DNA of 64,000 nucleotides, taken from assembly GCA_964460035.1 (NCBI GenBank), contig CAYWPG010000007.1:55634-119633 (forward strand), in the 5' to 3' direction. This document shows, one piece after another, positions 36,143 through 45,241 of this stretch. The notes under the pieces are model-generated. The model did no database searches, was not told the origin of the DNA, and worked only from the letters and a program-made list of their open reading frames with translations. This DNA comes from CAYWPG01 sp964460035 (lineage in GTDB: Bacteria > Pseudomonadota > Gammaproteobacteria > Nitrococcales > AK92). Within the stretch, counting starts at the first letter, position 1, and the number at the start of each line of letters is the position of its first letter. Made by a program: the position numbers and the translations under genes.

Positions 36143-36610
36143 ATGACTCACAAGAACCTCCTAATCGTCGCGCACGCTCCATCGCCCAACACCCAGCGTC
36201 TGGTGGAAGCCGTGCTGCAAGGGGCACGCCACCCCGACATCGAAACGGTCGACGTCCGCCATATCCCGCCGCTGCAGGCCAGCGCCGACGATGTGCTGGC
36301 AGCCGACGCCATTATCCTCGGCACCACCGAGAACCTCGGCTACATGAGCGGCGCGCTGAAGGACTTCTTCGACCGTATCTACTATCCATGCCTAGAACAC
36401 ACGCAAGGACTGCCGTACGCGCTCTATGTACGCGCCGGTCACGATGGGACCGGCACCCGCCGGGCGGTGGAAACCATAGTCACGGGGCTGCGCTGGCGCG
36501 CGGTGCAGGATCCCTTGATCCTGCGCGGCGAATTCCGCGAGGAGTTCATCGGCCAGTGCGAAGAGCTGGGCACCTATCTTGCGGCCGGGCTGGACGCCGG
36601 CATTATCTGA
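36143..36610 (+). CDS. NADPH-dependent FMN reductase / flavodoxin-fold protein
   Basis: A 155-residue flavodoxin-like protein that binds FMN. The N-terminal phosphate-binding loop is in LLIVAHAPSPNTQRLVEAVL (residues 6-25) and the flavin-contact segment is ILGTTENLGYMSGALKDFFDRIYYPC (near residues 57-82). It probably transfers electrons from NAD(P)H to an acceptor. The pattern resembles bacterial NAD(P)H-dependent oxidoreductases of the flavodoxin family, but the partner is unknown. The ribosome binding site before ATG 36143 is weak. Confidence 0.85.
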   Translation: MTHKNLLIVAHAPSPNTQRLVEAVLQGARHPDIETVDVRHIPPLQASADDVLAADAIILGTTENLGYMSGALKDFFDRIYYPCLEHTQGLPYALYVRAGHDGTGTRRAVETIVTGLRWRAVQDPLILRGEFREEFIGQCEELGTYLAAGLDAGII

Positions 36611-36713
36611 ACGGCAGCACGTCGGCGGAGCACTAGCGGACAGCACGGGCGCGCCGCTCATCGCCCGTCGGGCCCTGACATGCTCAAGACCCGGCGGGCG
36701 GCAAGCGCGAGGC

Positions 36714-37583
36714 TTAACCGGCCTGGGCGATGACCCGGATCAGTCCCTCCTGGGCGGTGGATGCGACCAAGCGCCCGTCCTGGCTGAAGATCTGTCCGCG
36801 GACCAGGCCGCGCGCACCGCAGGCCGAAGGGCTCTCCAGGCTGTAGAGCAGCCACTCGTCGACGCGGAAGGGGCGATGAATCCACAATGCGTGGTCGATG
36901 CTCGCCGCCACCACATGTGGCTGGGTGAAGGAAAGGCCGTGCGGCATCAGAGCCGTGCCCACCACCTCGAAGTCCGAGCAGTACGCGAGAATCGACCGAT
37001 GCAGCACCGGATCGTCCGGCAGCGCTTCCTTGACGCGGAACCAGACGCGCTTGATCGGCGGGGCAGGTTTGGGGTCGACCTTGTTGTACGGATTGATCGG
37101 CCTGATCTCTATGGGCCGCTCGCGCGTCATATGGGCGCGCCGCCGCTCGTCCAGCTTGTCGGCCTCTGCCGCCAGCAGCTCGCTCTGCGATTTGAGCTCT
37201 TCCGGCGGTACCAGGTCGGAGGGCATCGAATCCTGATGCTCTATCCCCGGCTCGGGCAGGTGGAAAGAGGCCGACAACTCGAAGATCTGCCGGCCGTGCT
37301 GAAAGGCCTCGACTTCGCGCGTGGTGAAGCCGCGACCGTCGCGGATACGGTTTACCTTGAAAGTGATGGCGCCCTTGTTGTCCCCCGGGCGCAGAAAGTA
37401 CGCATGCAGGGAATGCGCCTCGCGGTCCGAGTCGACGGTCTGAGTTGCAGCCATCAACGCCTGGCCAAGCACTTGACCGCCGAACAGGCTGCGAAAACCC
37501 ATCTCGAAGTTCTCGGCGACGAATACATCGTCGTCCACCCTCTTAAGCTGGAACAACTCGACCAGCCTTGATACCGCACTCAT
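36714..37583 (-). CDS. tesB: Acyl-CoA thioesterase II
   Basis: A cytoplasmic double-hotdog thioesterase that hydrolyses long-chain acyl-CoA to free fatty acid. The 289-residue length is normal. Family landmarks are MGFRSLFGGQVLGQALMAATQTV (residues ~27-50, with the catalytic Asp-associated region), SLHAYFLRPGDNKGAITFKVNRIRDGRGFTTREVEA, and the C-terminal ASIDHALWIHRPFRVDEWLLYSLESPSACGARGLVRGQIFSQDGRLVASTAQEGLIR. It is solitary and on the minus strand. It fits the fatty-acid metabolism theme of the window. Confidence 0.95.
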   Translation of the reverse strand: MSAVSRLVELFQLKRVDDDVFVAENFEMGFRSLFGGQVLGQALMAATQTVDSDREAHSLHAYFLRPGDNKGAITFKVNRIRDGRGFTTREVEAFQHGRQIFELSASFHLPEPGIEHQDSMPSDLVPPEELKSQSELLAAEADKLDERRRAHMTRERPIEIRPINPYNKVDPKPAPPIKRVWFRVKEALPDDPVLHRSILAYCSDFEVVGTALMPHGLSFTQPHVVAASIDHALWIHRPFRVDEWLLYSLESPSACGARGLVRGQIFSQDGRLVASTAQEGLIRVIAQAG

Positions 37584-37935
37584 GCGCTCCCCCCGCTGTG
37601 AATCTTAGTTGGGTGGTCCAAGGGTAAGAGCCTGTCGCGGATGGTTTCGCGCCTGTAGTGGGCGGGACGCGACCGTCCTCCGGCCACGGCACTGCTGCCG
37701 GATCGGGCAATAAGCGATACCGCCGTGGGTGCGAAATAGAAGCGAACAAGCTCCATAAGGCGGGGCTCATTCTACAGCAGTCAGCAGCGCTCGGGCGGAG
37801 CGGGCGCACATTTTCTCGCCTGGGGCGCACTCCGTTACCAGCCGGCTCGCGCCCCGTGCGTACGGCGCCTGGCGGCGGTGGGAGCCAAGCCGATAGCGAA
37901 CCGCCCCAAAGCTTGCGGGGCCGCCAGGGGACGGT
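37584..37935. other. Intergenic region, 352 bp, no gene recognised
   Basis: It lies between tesB (minus, start 37583) and the small hypothetical gene ending at 37936 (minus). No coding or structured feature was noticed. Confidence 0.5.
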
Positions 37936-38274
37936 TCAAACGTCAGCGGGGTAGCCGTGGAGCTCGCGCAGCCGCTGAATCTCGGAGCCGAGCATCTCCA
38001 GCAGCATTCTGGAATGCCATTCCATCGCCCACTCGTTGATCTGCTGACACAACGCGTCCACCAGCTCCGCCTGCTCCTGTCCGTTCAACGAGTCCACCGC
38101 AGGCAGTTCCAGCGCCAGCGTGGGCGGCGCACTGTACTGCTCCAACAGTTGTCCGCAGTTGATGCGAATATCTTCCTCGAGTTCGGCATCCCCCTGGCCC
38201 CAATTCTGCACCAGCACATCCAGAGGGCTCTTGGGTTCGGCACGGCGCCTGAACTGTACTACGTCGCCCAACAC
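37936..38274 (-). CDS. Small hypothetical protein, about 112 residues
   Basis: A soluble, mainly helical protein without signal peptide. It begins at GTG 38274 directly after a GGAGGA site (spacing is too short, so TTG 38271 is an alternative). The sequence is acidic and rich in Gln/Glu/Leu (INCGQLLEQYSAPPTLALELPAVDSLNGQEQAELVDALCQQINEWAMEW). Function unknown; it could be a regulator or an adaptor. The reading frame is supported by codon-like composition and by the ribosome binding site. Confidence 0.5.
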   Translation of the reverse strand: MLGDVVQFRRRAEPKSPLDVLVQNWGQGDAELEEDIRINCGQLLEQYSAPPTLALELPAVDSLNGQEQAELVDALCQQINEWAMEWHSRMLLEMLGSEIQRLRELHGYPADV

Positions 38275-38831
38275 TCCTCCCCTGGCATCACAGCGGATGC
38301 CTCTTGCTCGGCCTACGTTCCGTTAGACCACATCTGCTCCCGAGCTATCCCTGGCCGGCAGTGCAACCGCCTGCGGCCTGCCTGGCCTTGGGGCGTAGAA
38401 GCTACGACTGCGTGCTCAGCAGGCACACTCTATATCTATATGTATGGAATATTGGGGCCGATATCCGGGCTGTAGAGACACTCGGATGCGAAACGCTTTT
38501 CTCGGGACACGACGGAGCGCATCTAGGCTCGCCATTCTTTTGCCAAATCGCGTATAGCCTGCTAGGTTCTTGTTGGACTTTGCAAGCGCGTGCCGATATA
38601 ACCGGCAAAGTGCAAACCAGGGAGCAGGAGGATGAAAGCACCGCTTGGGCTAACGCGTTTCATTGAGAAACAAATAGCGAGCGCTTCCTTAGATCAAGCG
38701 CATCGCTACGAACCGCATGCCCAGGAAGCGCGCGCCCAACATTCCCAACCGCGCCATGAGCGGCTCGTATCGCTAGACACTCTCGTCCATCGTGCTGCTT
38801 AGGCAAGAAATCCACCTCCAAGAAAACTCTC
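38275..38831. other. Intergenic region, 557 bp, containing a 56-codon ORF
   Basis: It holds an AT-richer stretch (38425-38460, with a TATATCTATATGTAT segment) and a possible small ORF at 38632-38802 just ahead of the diguanylate cyclase gene. Nothing else was recognised. Confidence 0.5.
38632..38802 (+). CDS. Possible small protein of 56 residues upstream of the diguanylate cyclase
   Basis: ATG 38632 directly follows GGGAGCAGGAGG, a strong Shine-Dalgarno-like sequence, and the frame is open for 56 codons to TAG at 38802, ending 29 bp before the cyclase start. The predicted protein is polar and basic without a signal sequence (MKAPLGLTRFIEKQIASASL). It may be a leader peptide or a small partner. 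The family was not recognised, so coding status is tentative. Confidence 0.3.
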   Translation: MKAPLGLTRFIEKQIASASLDQAHRYEPHAQEARAQHSQPRHERLVSLDTLVHRAA

Positions 38832-40004
38832 ATGCGCAAGAGCTCCTTGATCAGCCGCTTTAGCGCTGCGTGGCGTCGCGGCCGCCAACACGAGCGCCGC
38901 AGCAATCCAGTTAGCGCGTTGCGACTGGAGACGCTGGCGGTACGCGTTCCCAGCCGATTCGAACAGATCGTGCAAATCCTCACCCGCTATCTGTTCTGTA
39001 TTCTGGGTTTATTGTTCTTCAATGTAGCCTTCCCCGAGCCGCCTAATGTCGTTCCGCGCGAACTCATCAATTGGACCTATAGCTTCTACCTTGTCTTCAA
39101 CACGCTTTCCCTGGTTCATCTGCTGAGAAAGCCGAACAGCTGGGTGCGTTATCGCATCCATATGTGGGTGGATATCTGTATGGTTTCGCTGGCGCTCGTA
39201 GGCGATCCCAACGAGGTGCCTCCGGCAGCGCTGGTATACATCATGGTCGTACTCGGCAATGGCATGCGTTACGGTTTGCGCATGTTCGGCGAAGCGGTCA
39301 TAGGCTCGTTCGCCGGTGCAATGATCGCGGTCAGCCTGCGCCATGCGGGTAGCGACGGCCTCCCCCCCGGCTTGCTGTTTCTCAACCTTTTCGGCGGCAT
39401 CATTCTGATCTACGCCTACACCCTCATGATTCGTGTAGAAGCGCAACGGCGCGCGCTGCAGAACAAGAGCTTTCGCGACGCGCTTACTGGCCTTCTCAAT
39501 CGAGCCGGGCTGGAGCTGATCGCCGCGCGCTTGTTCGCCGACAGTGCCCGCAGCGGGACACCGTTCGCGGTGTTGTTCGCCGATATGGATAACTTCAAGC
39601 AAGTCAACGACCGGTTCGGGCACGCCGAAGGCGATAGGGTGCTGCGGGAGCTGGCGAAAATCATGAGCAGCGAGATTCGAGCCAGCGACGTCGCTGGCCG
39701 CTACGGGGGCGACGAATTCGTACTGCTGCTCCCCGGTACCAGCGCACAGGAAGCGGAAATAGTTGCGCGCCGGACCCAGGCACGAATCGACGAGTGGTCT
39801 CGCCGCAACCAACTGGGCTGCAGCATCTCAGTGGGCGTAGGCGAAGCGCCGACCGACGGCACCGATCTGCTTACGGTACTGCACCGCGTCGACCAAGCGA
39901 TGTACGCCACCAAGCGCAGGCGCAGCGGTCACTATCAAACCGCGATCACACCCGATCCGCGCCCGGTTCCAGACGCGGCCGATGGCAACTTGCTCCAGCC
40001 GTGA
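38832..40004 (+). CDS. Membrane diguanylate cyclase (GGDEF) with RpfC-like sensor region
   Basis: The 390-residue protein would synthesise c-di-GMP. Residues about 45-200 form a five-to-six-helix membrane domain. Its LVYIMVVLGNGMRYGLRMF segment (residues ~135-152) resembles the GNGFRYG-type motif of the RpfC sensor kinase membrane domain, which detects fatty-acid (DSF) signals; this is recalled similarity, not a search result. The GGDEF domain is complete: LTGLLNRAG near 218, D251-D253 (FADMDNFKQVND), GGDEF at 292-296, and an I-site R283-x-x-D286. Thus it is predicted active and feedback-inhibited. It is convergent with the TetR gene, with 12 bp between the stops. Confidence 0.9.
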   Translation: MRKSSLISRFSAAWRRGRQHERRSNPVSALRLETLAVRVPSRFEQIVQILTRYLFCILGLLFFNVAFPEPPNVVPRELINWTYSFYLVFNTLSLVHLLRKPNSWVRYRIHMWVDICMVSLALVGDPNEVPPAALVYIMVVLGNGMRYGLRMFGEAVIGSFAGAMIAVSLRHAGSDGLPPGLLFLNLFGGIILIYAYTLMIRVEAQRRALQNKSFRDALTGLLNRAGLELIAARLFADSARSGTPFAVLFADMDNFKQVNDRFGHAEGDRVLRELAKIMSSEIRASDVAGRYGGDEFVLLLPGTSAQEAEIVARRTQARIDEWSRRNQLGCSISVGVGEAPTDGTDLLTVLHRVDQAMYATKRRRSGHYQTAITPDPRPVPDAADGNLLQP

Positions 40005-40016
40005 CTTGGCTGGGCG

Positions 40017-40589
40017 CTAGCGCAGCAACAGCTTCACCACCTCGGCGGCCTTGTTCAAATCGGGCACGCTGTTCATGGCGATGCGCGGATAGATATACGA
40101 CTCGCCGATGCAGATGATCACATAGGACAAGGTGGAAGGATCCAGCTCCATCGGCGCCCCGCGGCGCGCGACTTCCTCGGTGAGCAGCTCCTCGAAGGCG
40201 GCCAGCAGGCGCCCGCGAACCTCGCTATCGGGTCGAGTAAGCAGACGCAGCGCGAACTGGGGCTCCTCGCGCAAAAAGTGCAATAACGACTTGGCTTGGC
40301 CCAAATAGCGATTGAAGTTCAGATATACGGTGTAGAAGTCCTCGCTTCCCGCATCACGTGCGTCGCGCTGGGACGCTTCCAAGGTATCGCGGACCAGAGA
40401 CCAGATGATCTCTCCTATCAGCTGATCGCGATTGCCGAGCCAGCGATACAAGGTAATGCGGCTAACGCCGAGCCGTGCGGCAAGAGCACCGACTTCGATG
40501 CGCTCACAGCTTAGGAACATCTTACGCCCGAGTCGGATGGCGTCTTCGCGCGTAGGCTTGCTGGGTTCCGAGGCGTTGGTCGTCTGCAT
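40017..40589 (-). CDS. TetR-family regulator, QsdR-like
   Basis: A 190-residue repressor. The N-terminal helix-turn-helix (residues ~33-56) reads VGALAARLGVSRITLYRWLGNRDQLIGEII, where RWLGNRDQLxxEIxW is the pattern of the QsdR-like group. The C-terminal helical domain contains FLREEPQFALRLLTRPDSEVRGRL and IGESYIYPRI. The related protein at 54561 has the same organisation (RWVGNKELLLGEVLWSIYA, FLRQDPKFALHVLTSN), so the two are paralogues. QsdR-type proteins in Rhodococcus control quorum-signal lactone degradation; that specific role is not shown here. Ligand unknown, perhaps a fatty acid or acyl-CoA. Confidence 0.85.
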   Translation of the reverse strand: MQTTNASEPSKPTREDAIRLGRKMFLSCERIEVGALAARLGVSRITLYRWLGNRDQLIGEIIWSLVRDTLEASQRDARDAGSEDFYTVYLNFNRYLGQAKSLLHFLREEPQFALRLLTRPDSEVRGRLLAAFEELLTEEVARRGAPMELDPSTLSYVIICIGESYIYPRIAMNSVPDLNKAAEVVKLLLR

Positions 40590-41058
40590 GGTCGGTCACG
40601 AGCCTGATTGTGTTTTCGGCGCAGATTGGCTAACGCTGCGCACGGTGAAGTAAGTGACGGGCGCAGCATCCGCTTATGACAACTGCTACCCGCCCGGTTA
40701 TCGACTTTCTTGCCGCTACGGCTACGAGCACATCCGCTGCCTGACTCCGCACCGGAGGCTCTCGCGAGCCCCTGCTCGAGACGTTCTTTGCGTCCCTATC
40801 CGGACCCTGCTCCCCTCGCACCACGAAGGGGCTGTAATGGGCTCGAAACAAGGCAGCGCTACATTCAATCCGCGGGCGGCGCATCCTATACCGCCTGAGC
40901 GGAACGCTAATGCGGGGCGCGAACTCGTCGCGCCACCGTTTGACTATCCACGTTGAATCGCAAACTGCAAAGACCTAGGTCGCACTGTTGCGATCGGTGT
41001 GCGGCTGCGTACGGCCGTACATCCGCCGCAGCCACAGCATCCTACGCATTGCGCGCCC
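40590..41058. other. Intergenic region, 469 bp, no gene recognised
   Basis: It lies upstream of the TetR gene (minus, start 40589) and downstream of the ligase (minus, stop 41059). A few short frames lack ribosome binding sites. No clear promoter or terminator was assigned. Confidence 0.5.
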
Positions 41059-42726
41059 TTAAACCGAGGCCCGCTGCCACTCCTCCTCCTGCAACTGGCG
41101 CCACATCAGTTTACCGGTAGGCGACTTGGGCAATTCGTCCACGAAGCTGACCAGCTCCGGCACTTTATAAGCCGCCATATTCTGCTTACACCAGGCGATG
41201 ATCTCTTCTTCCGTAACCTTGCCGCGGCTTTCGGCGCGCAACACGATAACCGCCTTGACGGTCTCGCCCCGACGCGGATGCGGCGCGGAAATGACACACG
41301 CTTCCTGCACCGCCGGATGGTTATACAGCAGCGACTCGACTTCGGTGGGCCACACTTTGAAACCGGAGGCGTTGATCATCCGCTTGAGGCGGTCCACGAT
41401 GAAAAAATAGCCGTCTTCATCGTAGTAACCCAAATCCCCCGTACGGAAAAAGCGCTTGCCGTCGATTTCCATGAAGGCCGCTTCGGTGTCCTCCGGCCGA
41501 TTCCAGTAACCCTGGAAGACCTGCGGCCCGTGCGTGACGATTTCGCCCACTTCGCCGGGGCCGCATTCCTCGCCGGTATCGATGTTGATAACCCGCGAAT
41601 CGACGTTGACGATGGGAATACCCAGGCACTGCTTCTTCGGCGCCTGCGGCGGGTTGCCGTGGATGGCCGCCATGGTCTCGGACAGGCCATAGCCTTCGGT
41701 ATAATGCTGCCCTGTAATCTGATAGATCTTCTCCGCAACGGCGGCCGGCATGGCGGCACCGCCACCGCCGATGCGCTGCAGACTGGACAGGTCGTACTTG
41801 TGCAGATCGGGGTTGGACAGAAAATCGATCGCCATGGTGGCGATGTTGACCCAGCCCGTCACCTTATAGCGCTCTATCAGCTTGCCGGCAGTATCGCGAT
41901 CCCAGCGGGTCATCAGCACCATGGTGCAACCCGCATAGATCGGGCCGTTCATTGAGCCCTGCATGCCGGTCACGTGGAACAGCGGGAGCGTGCTCAACAG
42001 CACCGCCTCGACGGAGGTCGGCCGCCAGGCGCTGCCCGCAACCGTGGTCGCCATGACGGAGCGATGGGTATGCACACAGCCCTTGGGCGCGCCGGTAGTC
42101 CCAGAGCTGTACGGAAACACGGCGTAGTCGTCGGGAGTGGCCGTATGCGGGCCTGGCACATGACCGGCAGCGAGCACGTCCTTCCAGAGCGCGACGCCCG
42201 GGTGTTCTATGGCCCGCGCCGGCTCCGCAACGGCCTCCGGCAGCTTCAAGTCGGTGGGCTCGCGAACGTAATCGTTGTAGGCAGCGACCACCACGTGACG
42301 CAACGATTCGGTGCCGATCAGCGGCTGCAGCGCGGGGAACACCTCCTGGCTGCAGATCGCCACGGCCGCGCCTGTGTCTGCCAGGTAATGCTGCAGCTCC
42401 GCCGTACGATTCATCGGGTTGATCGGCACTACTACCGCGTCCGCGCGCAAGATGCCATAGAAGGCGATCATCCACTGCGGGCAGTTCTGCATGAACAGCA
42501 GCACGCGATCGCCTTTCTTCACCCCCAGGTGATGCAGGTAGCCCGCTAGGGCTTCCGCCTCACGCTTGAACTCTTCGTAGGTGATTTCCGTCCCGTAGTA
42601 AATGATCGCAGTCTTGTCGGGATACCGCAGAGCGGAGATCTCGAGGTTGGTATAGACGCTGGTCTTGGGCAGCGTCAGCTGCTTCGGCGCCCCTTCCGGC
42701 CAAACCTTGAAGTGCCTGTCGAACAT
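41059..42726 (-). CDS. AMP-forming fatty-acyl-CoA ligase, paralogue 2
   Basis: A 555-residue adenylate-forming ligase, a close relative of the ligase at 22919-24607 (same opening MFDRHFKVWPxxxPxxLTLPxTSVYxNLEISA). Motifs are FPYSSGTTGAPKGCVHTHRS (near residue 205), YTEGYGLSETMAAIHGNPP, FFRTGDLGYYDEDGYFFIVDRLKRMINASGFKVWPTEVE and the catalytic Lys in LPKSPTGKLMWRQL. It would activate medium or long-chain fatty acids to CoA esters. It is transcribed alone, downstream of a long promoter region; the QsdR-like gene next door is a candidate regulator. Confidence 0.93.
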   Translation of the reverse strand: MFDRHFKVWPEGAPKQLTLPKTSVYTNLEISALRYPDKTAIIYYGTEITYEEFKREAEALAGYLHHLGVKKGDRVLLFMQNCPQWMIAFYGILRADAVVVPINPMNRTAELQHYLADTGAAVAICSQEVFPALQPLIGTESLRHVVVAAYNDYVREPTDLKLPEAVAEPARAIEHPGVALWKDVLAAGHVPGPHTATPDDYAVFPYSSGTTGAPKGCVHTHRSVMATTVAGSAWRPTSVEAVLLSTLPLFHVTGMQGSMNGPIYAGCTMVLMTRWDRDTAGKLIERYKVTGWVNIATMAIDFLSNPDLHKYDLSSLQRIGGGGAAMPAAVAEKIYQITGQHYTEGYGLSETMAAIHGNPPQAPKKQCLGIPIVNVDSRVINIDTGEECGPGEVGEIVTHGPQVFQGYWNRPEDTEAAFMEIDGKRFFRTGDLGYYDEDGYFFIVDRLKRMINASGFKVWPTEVESLLYNHPAVQEACVISAPHPRRGETVKAVIVLRAESRGKVTEEEIIAWCKQNMAAYKVPELVSFVDELPKSPTGKLMWRQLQEEEWQRASV

Positions 42727-43579
42727 TATCGTCCTCCTCCTCGGGCAGCGACCCAGGTCGTGCCTCTTGGTCTGTTATAGGCATGGGAGCGCGGCTATCG
42801 GTGCCCCCGTCGTAACGGACCCAAGTGCGCAAGGCTGCGCAAAGCCCCGTGTCGAATCGACGGCCGCAGGGCATTGTCATTGTTATTCGGATGCGCGCCA
42901 AGCAAGGCGCACGCCCGTCGCTTATGAGCGGCTGAGCTGACCCATGCTAAGCGCTGGTCAGCATCCGGTATCCCGCTCACGCGGCCGATAATGACCGACA
43001 ATTACTATAAGCTGCTTCCTGACCGAACTAACAGCCCCTCGTGCGAAGGATACGCAGTCCTAACGAATGCCGAGCGATACCGCAGAGCGCAGCTACGGCC
43101 TGCCTGTGCGATCGCTTGATACCGGCGTTTGCGCTTGGCGACGTGGGCGAGACTCGCGCCATGCCTGCAAGCAAGCTGCACAACGCCACCCTGACTACAC
43201 CGCAGCTGCGCAAACTCTAATAGGCAGTGGGCGAACGTTTATTTGCCCTTTCCAAACCCAGCTTAACCGGCACCGATTACAGCCTGCGACCGAAACGCGC
43301 GCTTTGGGAGTTCGGGATCTTCCAGCCGACATGGCGGGACAAAAGGGCTAAGGCTTGAATTTAAGCCCAGCATGAATCGCTTACCGCAGCGCCTGCAAGC
43401 GCGTTGCATTCCAGCCCCATTCTGTTGTTTATTTGTCAGGTGGCGACGAAATAAAAAGCACCGTAGCCAGCATTACCCCTAGCCGGTCACCGACAGGGGC
43501 ATAGAGAAAACACGCCCACGCCGAAAAATCAATTGGGCGTCACTAACCGATAAGTAAGAATAATGGAGGAGAGGAAGGG
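42727..43579. other. Intergenic region, 853 bp, no gene recognised
   Basis: It lies between the divergent ligase (minus) and the small secreted-protein gene (plus). No coding signal, tRNA or terminator was found on either strand; short frames such as 43067-43351 have no ribosome binding site or recognisable composition. It must contain promoters for both flanking genes. Confidence 0.5.
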
Positions 43580-43891
43580 ATGAGATACGCACTGATTGCG
43601 GGGGTAGCGGCCATTGGGCTGGCTCTAGGTGGCACCAGCCACGCGGAAGCCGACCCGGAGACGCGCTGTCAGCCAATGAAAGACGCCGGCGCCCGCATCG
43701 TCATGGCGCGCGAAGCGTTCTATCCCGAGGACATGGTAGTCGCGAGCGCGGTCCAGAACGCCACTAGCGAAGCCGTTGCACAGCTGCTGCGCGAGTCCAT
43801 CGCGGAGATCTACAAGGACTTGAACATCACCGAGGAACAGGCGAGCGAGATGATGTTCAACCGCTGCGTAGCGCTCGCCAAGCAGAGCTGA
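43580..43891 (+). CDS. Small secreted protein of unknown function
   Basis: A 103-residue protein with a classical signal peptide (MRYALIAGVAAIGLALGGTSHAEA, cleavage after SHA) and a mature part of about 80 residues containing two cysteines (RCQPMKDAG and NRCVALAK) that could form a disulfide in the periplasm. A very strong site, GGAGGAGAGGAAGG, precedes ATG 43580. The mature helix-rich sequence (EYxxDLNITEEQASEMMFNRC) is not recognised. A GC-rich hairpin with a TCTT tail follows, so the gene is monocistronic. Confidence 0.8.
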   Translation: MRYALIAGVAAIGLALGGTSHAEADPETRCQPMKDAGARIVMAREAFYPEDMVVASAVQNATSEAVAQLLRESIAEIYKDLNITEEQASEMMFNRCVALAKQS

Positions 43892-43905
43892 TGCTGGCCT
43901 GACGC

Positions 43906-43934
43906 GCGGGGCGAACGCATTCGCTTCGCCCCGC
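43906..43934 (+). terminator. Intrinsic terminator of the small secreted-protein gene
   Basis: GCGGGGCGAA and TTCGCCCCGC form a 10-bp stem with a 9-nt loop, followed by TCTT, beginning 15 bp after the stop codon. Confidence 0.65.
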
Positions 43935-44161
43935 TCTTACGAACTGCCTCCACAGGGAAACTCGCGGCCGGCGACCGCCCCCCGGGACTCTTCCACAGGT
44001 CAATGAGCTAGCCACCGCGAGAACACACCCTTGGCGTGAAAGCCTTTGACTATGCCCCCAGCCCTCATGAGCTGAGACATTGAGTCCCGCACAGCCAGTT
44101 TCGTTAGCAAAGCAGCCATCGGAACCGGCACGCTGCACACTTGCCACCCCAGCGCGGTGCT

Positions 44162-44989
44162 TCAGTCAGCCTGCTGCACGACGCGCGTCATCAGCTCCGC
44201 TCGCAACTCGCGCAGCTTGGCTTTCACGCGCGCAGCGTTCTCCGGCCCCATCCTGATCATCATCTTCTGCCCCGCCGGCAGAGCCTCCAGCTCAGGATCG
44301 GCGTACTTGTACATCACGCTGGGCTGCACCAGGCGAATCGGTTCTTGGGGCTCTGGCGCGGCCAGCAAGCTGTCGATCGCTTCCACCACCCGATCGTTGA
44401 AGTACGCATCGGGGTAGCCCAGCTCGCGATAAGCTTCCTGGAACAACGGATAGAACCGCACGTACACTCGGACCACCGCTTGAGTGTCCAGGGCGTCCAA
44501 CAGGCGCACGTAACGGCTATAACGGCGATAGTTTTCCTCGCTCAACCGCAGCCGATCGGACTCCCCGGCGGTAAGCACAGCGCCGCCCGGAGGCTTGATC
44601 GGCAGAAAGCGTTGCGGCAATTGCGGCTGCAGAAGATTGTCGACGGTCACGACCACACGCCGAACGAACCCATCCAGCTGCCAAAGCTCCTCGCTCATCA
44701 ACTCGCCGATCAGCGCGACCAACGCACGTTCCAGCGTATCGTCGCTATCGTCCAACTCCGGCAGCGGTTCATCGGCTGCCTCCGCCTCGGCTGCGGCGTC
44801 GTCGACGGTGGGCGCTTGCAATGGATAGGCGATCGCGGGCCTCGGCGGCTCCTCAAGCGCCGGTGGCGGCAATGCCGGCGCCTCGGCGGTAGGTACCGCG
44901 TGCGGCGACAGACGAGGCTGAAAGAGGAACAGCAGAAGACCGATCCCCACTAACACAACAACAGCTACCGACAGCAAGGTTTTCTTCAT
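44162..44989 (-). CDS. DUF3014-family membrane-anchored protein
   Basis: A 275-residue protein from ATG 44989 (site GGGGA); the alternative start at 45082 is less likely. A single N-terminal transmembrane helix (MKKTLLSVAVVVLVGIGLLLFLFQP) is followed by a proline/alanine/glutamate-rich linker (about 30-85) and a C-terminal domain of the DUF3014 type, with LWQLDGFVRRVVVTVDNL, YVRFYPLFQEAYRELGYPDAYFNDRVVEAID and LVQPSVMYKYADPELEALPAGQKMMIRMGPENA. It is presumably an inner-membrane protein with a periplasmic domain of unknown function. It is convergent with the small secreted-protein gene. Confidence 0.82.
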   Translation of the reverse strand: MKKTLLSVAVVVLVGIGLLLFLFQPRLSPHAVPTAEAPALPPPALEEPPRPAIAYPLQAPTVDDAAAEAEAADEPLPELDDSDDTLERALVALIGELMSEELWQLDGFVRRVVVTVDNLLQPQLPQRFLPIKPPGGAVLTAGESDRLRLSEENYRRYSRYVRLLDALDTQAVVRVYVRFYPLFQEAYRELGYPDAYFNDRVVEAIDSLLAAPEPQEPIRLVQPSVMYKYADPELEALPAGQKMMIRMGPENAARVKAKLRELRAELMTRVVQQAD

Positions 44990-45147
44990 CGTATAGTCCC
45001 CGGCCGCTGAGCAGCGCTCGCTAGCGCTCATACCTGTGTCAGCATAGATCATTCGTTTATAATCTTTCACCGAGCGCGTCACGCATCACCAGATGCGCCG
45101 CAGCGACGACAAGACCTAGTTTTTCTTACCCTGCCTCAAGTAATTCT

Positions 45148-45179
45148 ATGTTGCGACGCAACATTAGTAACTACATAAT
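45148..45179 (+). promoter_or_regulatory. Palindrome overlapping a sigma-70-like promoter
   Basis: ATGTTGCGACGCAACAT (45148-45164) is a perfect 17-base inverted repeat with a single central A. It contains the predicted -35 TTGCGA (45151-45156), followed after 17 bp by -10 CATAAT (45174-45179). This is a plausible repressor operator over a promoter directed towards element A and the SDR gene. Confidence 0.55.
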
Positions 45180-45241
45180 GTCTACATCGCTAAGGTAAGC
45201 CGGGCGTTACCGCTCCGCTTCCCGAGGCAAGTGGATTCACA

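Noticed and set aside
43067..43351. A 94-codon frame in the gap before the small secreted protein
   Set aside because: No ribosome binding site and no composition or motif suggesting a real protein.
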